NCBI GenBank assembly: GCA_002361655.1
Contig: DETM01000047.1
Location: 1 to 11,959, forward strand
DNA from: Prevotella sp. UBA3288
GTDB lineage: Bacteria > Bacteroidota > Bacteroidia > Bacteroidales > Bacteroidaceae
Reading direction: 5' to 3'
Length of the DNA stretch: 11,959 bases
The position numbers were made by a program, and so were the translations under genes. The notes under the pieces are model-generated. The model saw nothing but the letters and a program-made list of their open reading frames with translations, was not told the origin of the DNA and searched no databases. Positions 1 through 6,166 of the stretch are shown here, piece after piece. Position 1 is the stretch's first letter; every line of letters starts with the position of its first letter.

Positions 1-88
1 CACAGAACGACTGTCCGTTATCTGTATTTCCTTAATTGCCGCCACAATGGACGGCGGAAACGACGGTTCGTTTCTTTACCCAAGCACT

Positions 89-105
89 ACCTTATTATAT
101 ATATA
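89..105. repeat. 17-nt AT-rich direct repeat, copy 1
   Basis: ACCTTATTATATATATA occurs here and again, identically, at 325-341. This copy lies inside the predicted leader RNA. Simple TA alternation accounts for part of the match, but the shared ACCTTATT edge goes beyond it. Confidence 0.55.
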
Positions 106-164
106 TTATATACAACAGGCAGCACTCGCTTCTTGTACTACTTCTATCTGTCTATGTAAATCTT

Positions 165-173
165 TCAAAGAAC
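165..173 (-). promoter_or_regulatory. boxA-like antitermination element
   Basis: The minus strand reads GTTCTTTGA, close to bacterial boxA (TGCTCTTTA), about 40 nt downstream of the predicted start. In rRNA leaders boxA loads NusB/NusE to prevent early termination. Placement and sequence fit, but the call depends on the leader being ribosomal. Confidence 0.5.
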
Positions 174-217
174 TCTCTCTTGTGTCGCCGACGCCCGTTT
201 CGGAGCGAAAGCGGGTG

Positions 218-248
218 CAAAGGTACGACTTTTTTCCGAACTACCAAA
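218..248 (-). promoter_or_regulatory. Strong Bacteroidetes-type promoter, probably rRNA
   Basis: On the minus strand the -33 box TTTG (245-248) and the -7 box TACCTTTG (218-225) are separated by 19 nt, matching the primary sigma factor consensus of Bacteroidetes. Upstream (249-295) lie several A-tracts on the minus strand, like the UP elements that boost rRNA promoters. The -7 box and the bases after it (TACCTTTGCACC) also occur at the psd promoter. The stretch up to 330 holds no gene. Confidence 0.72.
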
Positions 249-324
249 ACTTTTTCGAAGTTTTTTTCGTTTAGCCCATTTTTTTTGAATAATTTGGCCC
301 GAATCAATGCATTAACAGCCTTAC

Positions 325-344
325 ACCTTATTATATATATAAGG
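325..344. repeat. AT-rich repeat copy 2 / palindrome at the GSCFA stop codon
   Basis: Positions 325-341 repeat the 17-mer at 89-105 exactly. Positions 326-344 form a near-perfect palindrome with arms CCTTAT and ATAAGG around TA repeats. The minus-strand GSCFA gene ends inside it: the TAA stop (331-333) and the last codons (Leu-Tyr-Ile) come from the palindrome. It could form a weak 3' hairpin, but no T-run follows, so I do not call a terminator. Confidence 0.55.
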
Positions 345-1119
345 CCAACAGCACTTGTTCTTTCTTTTTTGTATCTTCTAGAAAGCGCTGGTATCTTTCG
401 CTCTCGGGGTGAAACGGCCGATGGGCCAATGCCTCCTTGATAGGGCGCCATTCTGCGAGAAACTTCTTGGCACGGTCGCTGAAGCAACAATCAACCAACT
501 GTTGCCAAATGTATTCCACCGCCTGGGATGAAGGATGGAGCATGTCCGGCTGATAGAAACGGTAGTCGCGCAGTTCGTCAAGTACAATCTCGTATGCTGG
601 GAAATACGATACAAAGTCATATTTTCTAGTCATCCGATCAACAGCCAACAGCAGGACGGCTTTTGACAACTGACTGCCGTGAAACCCATACTTAGCATAG
701 CGGATGGGGCTGACGGTCAAGACTATCTGCACGTCCTGCCGACGCTTTCTCAAGCATTCAACGACCAGCGAAAGCGCATCGACACATTGTTCTACAGACA
801 GGTCCTCCTCCAGGAAGAGACTTTGAGGCCGTTTTTGGCAATTATCGACAATCTCGCCAGTCTCCTTGAGCCTGTAGACATGGTTGGTACCCAAAGTCAA
901 GAATACAATGCGAGGAACATCGTTGTATTTCTGAATGGTATGAAGGATGGAAACAGGGTTATACACGACCCCATCAGGATTGACAACTACCGGAAAGTGC
1001 TCCTCCTCGAAACGTCGGCCAATGCTGTCAGCAAAGCACGAACCGACGAAAAGGATTGATTCAAGCGGTTCAATCCAAAAATTCATTTTCCGTAAAGTCA
1101 CGACCGTTCTGAACTCCAT
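331..1119 (-). CDS. GSCFA domain protein (SGNH-hydrolase-like), compact form
   Basis: A 262-residue protein. The family name motif Gly-Ser-Cys-Phe-Ala is at residues 26-30, followed by Asp31. Other blocks are VNPDGVVYNPVSILHTI (48-62), TLGTNHVYRL (75-84), a Ser-Pro-x-Arg motif (137-140), HGSQLSKAVLL (147-157) and Asp192-Met-Leu-His195. Together these suggest an SGNH-type site with Ser27, Asn79 and Asp192/His195. Known: GSCFA proteins occur in Bacteroidetes and some Proteobacteria; their substrate is not established. The start at 1119 fits the M-x-F-R-T opening I recall for the family and has an AGGAG 7 nt upstream; Met12 is a weaker choice. It begins 3 nt after the fkp stop, so the two are probably co-transcribed, which may hint at an esterase role in glycan metabolism (inference). 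No signal peptide or membrane segment is visible. It looks shorter than usual because the region after residue 66 is condensed. Confidence 0.88.
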   Translation of the reverse strand: MEFRTVVTLRKMNFWIEPLESILFVGSCFADSIGRRFEEEHFPVVVNPDGVVYNPVSILHTIQKYNDVPRIVFLTLGTNHVYRLKETGEIVDNCQKRPQSLFLEEDLSVEQCVDALSLVVECLRKRRQDVQIVLTVSPIRYAKYGFHGSQLSKAVLLLAVDRMTRKYDFVSYFPAYEIVLDELRDYRFYQPDMLHPSSQAVEYIWQQLVDCCFSDRAKKFLAEWRPIKEALAHRPFHPESERYQRFLEDTKKKEQVLLALYI

Positions 1120-1122
1120 ATT

Positions 1123-3864
1123 TCAACTCCTACTGATTTGCAACCCCGTCTGTGACAGGTTCATCTCCACAAACCTAGCATTCACATTAGGACGGTGCTC
1201 CGCCAAGATGTGCCGGATACGCACCGCAGCCTCCGCATCTTTGGCTACCATATAGAGATAGCCACCGCCGCCGGCACCCGGTAACTTATAGCCCAAGCAT
1301 AAGTCGTCGACCAGTTCCGTCAAATGTTGCACCGTTTCCGGGTTCGTACCGCTATCCAGCATCTGGTTCTGCTCCCATGTGGTGCGCACCATACGTCCCA
1401 TCAGCGTTAAGTCCTGTCGCAGAATGGCATCATACATCTCCAAAGCATGCTCTTTCATCTGTCGCAACAGCAGCATCTGATCACGATTATTTAAAAACAT
1501 CCTACGCACAATTTCTGCCAATATCTGCTTGGCAGTTCGAGTGATACCAGTGTAATAAAGGAGATGACAAGCCTTATACTCTGGTTGCGTATAAACATCT
1601 ATCGGAAGCCATCTGACCAAAGGAGCCTGCTCGAATCCGCTGGTTGTCTGCAGCAGTTTGACACCACCCAGCACCCCACCGAACTGATCCTGCCATCCGC
1701 CGCCAGTGGTCAGCAGTTGCTCCAGCACCAGTGTCCGGCGTCCAATCTCGTTTTTATCCCATGCCAGCGAACAGAAATCGCTGACGCCACCCAATACCGT
1801 TGATGCGAGAATAGAACTGGTACCCAGCCCGCTACCAGCAGGGATAGCCGAGAGAAGCGTCAACTCGATGCCGCATCCGAAGGTCTCTAACTGCTGTTTA
1901 AGTGATTCGTAGCGGTCGGCAGAGAACCTAGGTACAAAGCCTGCCAGGGCTAATGCTGCCTTGGGAATGGAAAATGGCGAACCCACCTTGTCAAACTGCG
2001 CCAGTTCTTCATATGTCTCAACAACCTCCGTGGCCCCCAAGTCGATACTCCTAAGGATAATTTTTGGCTCACAGCATGGCTTGATATAAACCTGCAACGG
2101 TGGCTGCCCATTCAGTTCGATGGCAATGTTGACCACGTTTCCTCCTTCAAGCAGGCAATAAGGCGGTGTGTCCGTCCAACCGCCTGCAATGTCGATGCGC
2201 GCCGGACTTCTCGACCACACAATCTGATCCTGATAGACAGCGCATCGTGGCTGTTGCGGTTGTGCCAGCAACTGTTCCGTCAGTCCCTGGCGTAAGAGTC
2301 CGAAAGCCTTGTCGCCATCGCCACGGAACATTGCATCATGAATGCGTATCATCAGCGGAGCCTCTTCAGCCAAAGGTACCGGCATCGGTATATGATAACT
2401 CTTAAAATGCCGGGCAGCATCGTCCAGATCAAGTTGATAAAAGACACTGTGTTCCCAGTTACGAGCCAATGCCGGCCAGTTCTGACGACGGAAAGCCTCA
2501 CGCTGGCTGAACAACCTGTTTAGATTGGCTTGTGCAGAAATTTCTTCTGCACTAAGCATGGTGCACGAAACCGGTACCTGACCGGTAGTGAGGTAAGCCT
2601 CCAATTCATCTGCGGCGAGAACAGGGAACTGTTTCTGTTGCTGTTTTGCCCCATCAAAGCGGTCATTCATCATATAGGTGCGAACCACATATTCCTTCTG
2701 CCCTATAGGAACGATGTCCACACACTGGCCGGGAGAAAGCGAGACGGCCCAGTCGTTTTCAGGCACTCCGGTCACCACATGGCTATGAGTCAGTGACCAT
2801 TGACGGCCTATACAACTATTCTCTATCCATATATCCGTATTTTCAGAACTGAATGCAATATGCGTCTTAGCATTCTGCACAAATATCGAAGGATGAGGTT
2901 TGCGGTCGTGATGCATAATCAGGCGCTGGTCGCTCACCACATTCTGCAACCTCACTGTCGATGAAATCATCTCACCTGATGTTCCGAAATGATAGAATTC
3001 GCCCCCCGGCAGCGGCACCACAGTCACACTCAGTTGACGCAGTTCCGGGTCGTCAAGCACCGGATGCGTTCCCAGTGACCGACCGAAGTCCGAATACAAA
3101 TCGTAGTATTTAAATTGAGAATCAAGAATAGAGAATGGAGAATTAGGCTGCGCATCGCATCCTTTATTCTCGGTACATCGTGACATCAGCAACTTCACGG
3201 CACGGTCGCTGAGCAGCCACACACCGATGTCCGTCAGATAGTAGTGCTGCTTCTGCAACTCATTCAGTTGCTCAACGCTTGGTTTCTGAAGCATTTGCTT
3301 CAAGACCTGCGGCGTACGGCGGTCGGACACGAACACGCCATGATTCTTGGCCACATCAGCATCCAGCCATAGGCCATAGCACACCACGTCAGCCTGCGGA
3401 ACGGGACCCAATGGCTGTGTGGCCCTGACGAGCACATCACCACTGACCACCATCGTATGGATGCCATCCGGTGCCATTTGCAGCATGTGCTCATAGAGCG
3501 GTAACTGTAGCGACAACAGATCTTGCGACAGGCGCTGCCCCCTCTCCCACCGGAACACCGGTACAGGTGTCAGAATCTTCCCTGACGGTGCATAAGCCGG
3601 CAAGCGACGACTCTGCCCACCGGCATGAATCAGAATGCGTTTCTCTTGCAACAGCCACTCATCGAACGAAGCCGTTGTCTTCTCATTCATATAAGCCTGC
3701 TTCAACAGCCATGCTGTGCCTCCGCCACTACCTATCCGGTGACCATCGGGGTCACACGTACAAAAGTACTCTTGGACCGGCAAGCCCGTAATTTGATGAA
3801 AGACCGTAAGCCCTGCATCGTTGACATGCACCAGATTGGGGGGCAAAGATAGTAGTTTTTTCAT
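1123..3864 (-). CDS. fkp: Bifunctional L-fucokinase / L-fucose-1-phosphate guanylyltransferase
   Basis: A 913-residue cytoplasmic enzyme that phosphorylates L-fucose with ATP and then couples fucose-1-phosphate to GTP, giving GDP-fucose by salvage. The N-terminal pyrophosphorylase half carries SGGGT (46-50) and HAGGQSRRLPAYAPSGK (80-96). The C-terminal GHMP kinase half carries RIDIAGGWTDTPPY (about 545-570), the ATP loop PAGSGLGTSS (675-684) and PGAGGGGY (862-869). It aligns almost end to end with my memory of Bacteroides fragilis Fkp (about 949 residues). The start MKKLLSLPPN matches that family opening, and AAAAGAG lies upstream; a longer frame from 3978 would run through the promoter. Oddities: residues 241-251 come from a short repeat, about 13 residues longer than B. 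fragilis at this point, and the inter-domain segment before the kinase is shorter. It diverges from fucP and precedes the GSCFA gene. Known role in Bacteroides: fucosylation of capsule and glycoproteins. Confidence 0.97.
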   Translation of the reverse strand: MKKLLSLPPNLVHVNDAGLTVFHQITGLPVQEYFCTCDPDGHRIGSGGGTAWLLKQAYMNEKTTASFDEWLLQEKRILIHAGGQSRRLPAYAPSGKILTPVPVFRWERGQRLSQDLLSLQLPLYEHMLQMAPDGIHTMVVSGDVLVRATQPLGPVPQADVVCYGLWLDADVAKNHGVFVSDRRTPQVLKQMLQKPSVEQLNELQKQHYYLTDIGVWLLSDRAVKLLMSRCTENKGCDAQPNSPFSILDSQFKYYDLYSDFGRSLGTHPVLDDPELRQLSVTVVPLPGGEFYHFGTSGEMISSTVRLQNVVSDQRLIMHHDRKPHPSIFVQNAKTHIAFSSENTDIWIENSCIGRQWSLTHSHVVTGVPENDWAVSLSPGQCVDIVPIGQKEYVVRTYMMNDRFDGAKQQQKQFPVLAADELEAYLTTGQVPVSCTMLSAEEISAQANLNRLFSQREAFRRQNWPALARNWEHSVFYQLDLDDAARHFKSYHIPMPVPLAEEAPLMIRIHDAMFRGDGDKAFGLLRQGLTEQLLAQPQQPRCAVYQDQIVWSRSPARIDIAGGWTDTPPYCLLEGGNVVNIAIELNGQPPLQVYIKPCCEPKIILRSIDLGATEVVETYEELAQFDKVGSPFSIPKAALALAGFVPRFSADRYESLKQQLETFGCGIELTLLSAIPAGSGLGTSSILASTVLGGVSDFCSLAWDKNEIGRRTLVLEQLLTTGGGWQDQFGGVLGGVKLLQTTSGFEQAPLVRWLPIDVYTQPEYKACHLLYYTGITRTAKQILAEIVRRMFLNNRDQMLLLRQMKEHALEMYDAILRQDLTLMGRMVRTTWEQNQMLDSGTNPETVQHLTELVDDLCLGYKLPGAGGGGYLYMVAKDAEAAVRIRHILAEHRPNVNARFVEMNLSQTGLQISRS
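1127..1131 (-). promoter_or_regulatory. Shine-Dalgarno (AGGAG) for the GSCFA gene
   Basis: AGGAG lies within the last fkp codons, 7 nt before the GSCFA ATG at 1119. Clear Shine-Dalgarno sites are uncommon in Bacteroidetes, and none stands out before most other genes in this window. It supports the chosen start and suggests translational coupling to fkp. Confidence 0.55.
3114..3146. repeat. GAGAAT-type short repeat inserted in frame in fkp
   Basis: The plus strand reads a degenerate tandem of 6-8 nt units (attgagaat, caagaat, agagaat, ggagaattag). It shares the attgagaa...gagaattag edges with the element at 11846-11864. In fkp it is read on the minus strand as residues 241-251 (NSPFSILDSQF), just before the conserved KYYDLYSDFG block. 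The reading frame stays open. I recall similar sequences between Bacteroidales genes, but this was not checked. Confidence 0.65.
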
Positions 3865-3885
3865 GTAGCAACTCTTTTCTGACTG

Positions 3886-3893
3886 CAAAGATA
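3886..3893 (-). promoter_or_regulatory. fkp promoter, -7 box
   Basis: TATCTTTG on the minus strand matches TAnnTTTG and lies 21 nt upstream of the fkp ATG at 3864. No clean TTTG is found 19-21 nt further upstream, so the -33 side is weak and the promoter may need an activator. Confidence 0.6.
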
Positions 3894-3906
3894 ACAAAAA
3901 AAACAG

Positions 3907-3922
3907 ACGAAAGTGCATTCGT
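3907..3922. promoter_or_regulatory. Candidate shared operator between fkp and fucP
   Basis: A 16-nt inverted repeat, ACGAA-AGTGCA-TTCGT, has its centre within about 1 nt of the midpoint between the two divergent -7 boxes (3893 and 3938). It overlaps the expected -33 position of both promoters. The symmetry suggests one regulator acting on both genes. Arms of 5 bp are short and chance occurrence is possible. Confidence 0.35.
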
Positions 3923-3937
3923 TCAAAAAAAATATTG

Positions 3938-3945
3938 TATATTTG
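3938..3945 (+). promoter_or_regulatory. fucP promoter, -7 box
   Basis: TATATTTG matches TAnnTTTG and lies 27 nt upstream of the fucP ATG at 3973. The -33 position (around 3914-3918) has no TTTG and falls in the candidate operator, so expression may be regulated. Confidence 0.6.
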
Positions 3946-3972
3946 CGGCAAAATTAGCAAAAACCTGAAAAC

Positions 3973-5307
3973 ATGCAATTCAAAATCCTAACCAAAGACG
4001 GGGTTAATTACCTGATACCCTTTATTCTCATAACATCATGTTTTGCACTATGGGGCTTCGCCAACGACATGACCGGCCCTATCGTTAAAGCCTTCTCCAA
4101 GATCTTCCGTATGAGCGTCACCGAGGGTGCCCTCGTCCAGGTGGCTTTCTACCTGGGCTATTTCGCCATGGCCTTCCCTGCGGCGAAGTTTATTCAGCGC
4201 TATTCTTTCAAAGCAGGTGTGATGGTGGGACTTTCACTCTTCGCCATCGGCTCTTTCCTATTCTTTCCTGCCAAGATATTAGGCTACTACTATCCCTTCC
4301 TACTGGCTTACTTCATTCTAACCTGCGGCCTGTCGTTTCTGGAGACCAGTTGTAACCCCTACATCTACTGTATGGGCAGCGAGGAAACAGGCACCCGCCG
4401 GCTGAACCTGGCACAAGCCTTCAATCCCATCGGTGCCTTGATGGGCATGTATGTCGCCATGCAGTTTGTTCAGGCCAGAATGAGCGGCATGAGCACAACA
4501 CAGCGTATGAGTCTGCCTGCCCCACAGTTTAACACACTGAAAGACAACGACTTGGAAGTCCTCATCGGTCCCTATTTGGGTCTTGGTATCTTCTGCCTGC
4601 TACTGCTCATCCTCATTTTCTTCCGCAAGATGCCCAAAGCAGCCGAGGCAAGCACCAACAAGCCCCTGAAGGTTGCGTTGTCCGAACTTTTCCATATCAA
4701 GAACTATCGTGAGGGAGTTCTAACCCAGTTTTTCTACGTCGGTGCCCAAGTGTCCTGCTGGACCTTTATCATACAATACGGTACGCGAGTGTTCATGGAT
4801 GAAGGCATGGACGAGAAAGCCGCCGAGATACTCTCACAGAAATACAATATCGCGGCCATGATCTTTTTCACTGTCAGCCGTTTCATCTGCACCTGGTTTC
4901 TGAAATACATCTCCCCTAGTCGTCTGCTGTCAATTCTCGGCATCATGGCCGCCTGTTTCGTAATGGGTGCCATCCTATTCACCGACCGCAACGGCATTTA
5001 CTGTTTCGTGGCAGTTTCAGCCTGCATGTCACTGATGTTCCCAACCATCTACGGCATCGCCCTTCGCGGTGTGGGTGACAACGTGAAATTTGCCAGTGCC
5101 GGACTCATCATGGCCATTCTGGGCGGATCCGTCTTTCCTCCCCTTCAGGCCCTTGTCATCGACTCCGGCATTCAGGTTTTCGGGCTATCATCCTGCAATC
5201 TGTCGTTCGTCATCCCTTTCATCTGCTTCCTCGTCATCATCATCTACGGCCATCGTTCCTATGTGCGCCACTACCTGCTGAAGCCAGTCGACAAGGACTA
5301 CGTCTAA
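3973..5307 (+). CDS. fucP: L-fucose:H+ symporter, major facilitator superfamily (FHS family)
   Basis: A 444-residue inner membrane protein with about 12 hydrophobic helices; E. coli FucP has 438 residues. Family landmarks are FALWGFAND (24-32), YLGYFAMAFPA (60-70), a Leu-Glu124-Thr-x-x-Asn-Pro block matching the helix with E. coli Glu135, RLNLAQAFNPIGA (143-155), and FFYVGAQVSCWTFIIQY in the second half. It should import L-fucose with protons. Divergence from fkp supports fucose rather than glucose/galactose as substrate. Oddity: by my alignment the residue matching E. coli Asp46 is Gly35, with an aspartate three residues earlier (Asp32); Glu124 is kept. I recall Asn at the Asp46 position in Bacteroides relatives, so the change may be a lineage trait. 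The start has a TAnnTTTG box upstream and no obvious Shine-Dalgarno sequence. Confidence 0.92.
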   Translation: MQFKILTKDGVNYLIPFILITSCFALWGFANDMTGPIVKAFSKIFRMSVTEGALVQVAFYLGYFAMAFPAAKFIQRYSFKAGVMVGLSLFAIGSFLFFPAKILGYYYPFLLAYFILTCGLSFLETSCNPYIYCMGSEETGTRRLNLAQAFNPIGALMGMYVAMQFVQARMSGMSTTQRMSLPAPQFNTLKDNDLEVLIGPYLGLGIFCLLLLILIFFRKMPKAAEASTNKPLKVALSELFHIKNYREGVLTQFFYVGAQVSCWTFIIQYGTRVFMDEGMDEKAAEILSQKYNIAAMIFFTVSRFICTWFLKYISPSRLLSILGIMAACFVMGAILFTDRNGIYCFVAVSACMSLMFPTIYGIALRGVGDNVKFASAGLIMAILGGSVFPPLQALVIDSGIQVFGLSSCNLSFVIPFICFLVIIIYGHRSYVRHYLLKPVDKDYV

Positions 5308-5338
5308 CAAAAAAATGACAGATACGAGACAATACTAA

Positions 5339-5385
5339 CTGCCATCCGCCACTAAGACAACGATGTGCTTAGTAACGGATGACAG
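5339..5385. other. Long intergenic hairpin after fucP
   Basis: The arms CTG-c-CATCCG-cc-ACTAAG (5339-5356) and CTTAGT-aa-CGGATG-a-CAG (5368-5385) pair at 15 positions, with two symmetric mismatches (C/A and CC/AA), around an 11-nt loop. It lies in the 142-nt gap between the convergent ends of fucP and the acidic-protein gene. No T-run follows on either strand, so a simple intrinsic terminator is unlikely. It may act as a 3' stabiliser or be a palindromic repeat. The rest of the gap shows nothing I recognise. Confidence 0.6.
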
Positions 5386-5449
5386 AACTGTAAAATGAGC
5401 AATAGGCCTAATATGACAGGATGAAAACCAGGAAAAGAAGGGTTTACCG

Positions 5450-5770
5450 TTAGGCATCCTGTTCCTGGAAGTCGAGGTCGGCCTCGACAACAAAGTGCAC
5501 CTCGTTGGTATCAAGAGCAGGCTGTCCTTCTTCTTTAGCCCTTCGGCAAAGGTAGTCGGCCACTTGATCCATATCTATATCGACCTCATCGTCGTCGGAT
5601 TCCAAGATGCCGCTCTCAAAGAAATAGTCGGCGATGGCATCAAGCATCCACTTCAACTGCCCATCCGAATAGCGATCCTTAAGGTCGCTGGGCAGTTGCT
5701 CACGTATAAAACGAATCTCCCTACGGGTCTCTTCCTCATCTTTGAGGAACTCTTCATCAAGGCTGGCCAT
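5450..5770 (-). CDS. Small highly acidic protein of unknown function, coupled to trxA
   Basis: A 106-residue protein I cannot assign to a named family. About 33 of 106 residues are Asp or Glu against about 11 Lys/Arg, so it is strongly acidic. Helical, amphipathic stretches appear likely at 4-25 (charged), 37-53 (GQLKWMLDAIADYFFES) and 67-80. An Asp-rich linker (59-68, SDDDEVDIDMD) separates the second and third, and a hydrophobic strand (91-96, VHFVVE) ends the protein. One cysteine (Cys75) is present; there is no signal peptide or membrane segment, so it is probably cytosolic. The ATG lies 2 nt after the trxA stop, in the same transcription direction, a spacing typical of translational coupling. 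Codon use matches its neighbours and the frame is intact, so I take it as a real gene. A thioredoxin partner or an adaptor is possible, but nothing in the sequence proves it. Confidence 0.85.
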   Translation of the reverse strand: MASLDEEFLKDEEETRREIRFIREQLPSDLKDRYSDGQLKWMLDAIADYFFESGILESDDDEVDIDMDQVADYLCRRAKEEGQPALDTNEVHFVVEADLDFQEQDA

Positions 5771-5772
5771 GA

Positions 5773-6087
5773 TTACAGCAGGGCTTCAAATTTCTCTTCA
5801 AACTTCTGCTTCGACTGGGCTCCGACGAGTTTATCGACCACCTCACCATCCTTGAAGAAGAGGATTGTGGGGATGTTGCGGATGCTATACTCCACAGCCA
5901 GTTCCTCAGCCTCTTCGATATCGCACTTGCCGACGACAATCTTGCCGTCGTACTTCTCTGCCAGTTCAGAGATGATAGGGCCCACCATACGACAAGGGCC
6001 GCACCATGTTGCCCAGAAATCAACCACCAATGGCAGAGCGCCATTCTTCAGACTCTCAAAGTTCTCACTTGTTACTTGTACTTCCAT
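5773..6087 (-). CDS. trxA: Thioredoxin
   Basis: A 104-residue single-domain cytosolic thioredoxin that reduces protein disulfides using electrons from thioredoxin reductase. The active site Trp28-Cys29-Gly30-Pro31-Cys32 sits in FWATWCGPC. The buried Asp23, the cis-proline Pro73 (NIPT) and the FFKDGEVVDKLVGA strand-turn-helix near the C-terminus are all in place. Length is standard and there is no signal peptide. It follows dnaE after 79 AT-rich nt on the same strand and precedes the acidic-protein gene by 2 nt. The 79-nt gap shows no clean TAnnTTTG box on the minus strand, so read-through from dnaE is plausible, but a weaker promoter cannot be excluded. Confidence 0.97.
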   Translation of the reverse strand: MEVQVTSENFESLKNGALPLVVDFWATWCGPCRMVGPIISELAEKYDGKIVVGKCDIEEAEELAVEYSIRNIPTILFFKDGEVVDKLVGAQSKQKFEEKFEALL

Positions 6088-6166
6088 AATCTTAATTTAC
6101 AATTTAACTATTTATTATCTATCTATATTTTGTTCTATTTAACTACCTGCAAAAGGCGTGCCATTA

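Larger units (their letters stand above)
1..212 (-). other. Putative rRNA operon leader RNA (5' part, runs off left edge)
   Basis: Seen: no convincing protein gene lies here. A consensus minus-strand promoter (218-248) points leftward into it. The predicted RNA would start around 210-212 with a hairpin (arms 194-202 and 206-215, CCCGTTTCG against CGAAA-g-CGGG, one bulge). It then carries a boxA-like GTTCTTTGA (165-173), an AT-rich stretch (89-112) and a perfect 7-bp stem with a 4-nt loop (57-74, GAAACGA against TCGTTTC). Known: Bacteroidales rRNA leaders start at strong TAnnTTTG promoters and carry a boxA-like antitermination signal before the 16S gene. Inferred: this is such a leader, and the 16S gene begins beyond position 1. 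It could instead be the leader of another strongly expressed transcript. Short overlapping open frames here have no codon signal or recognisable product. Confidence 0.6.

Noticed and set aside
36..490. Overlapping small open frames on both strands of the left region
   Set aside because: They overlap the predicted rRNA promoter and leader and the 3' end of the GSCFA gene, are rich in Phe/Leu/Ser from AT tracts, and show no family resemblance.
3865..3978. 38-residue N-terminal extension of Fkp
   Set aside because: It would run through the divergent promoter region and the fucP start codon. The start at 3864 matches the known Fkp opening.
5339..5385. Intrinsic terminator call for the hairpin
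   Set aside because: No T-run follows on either strand, so only the hairpin itself is reported.
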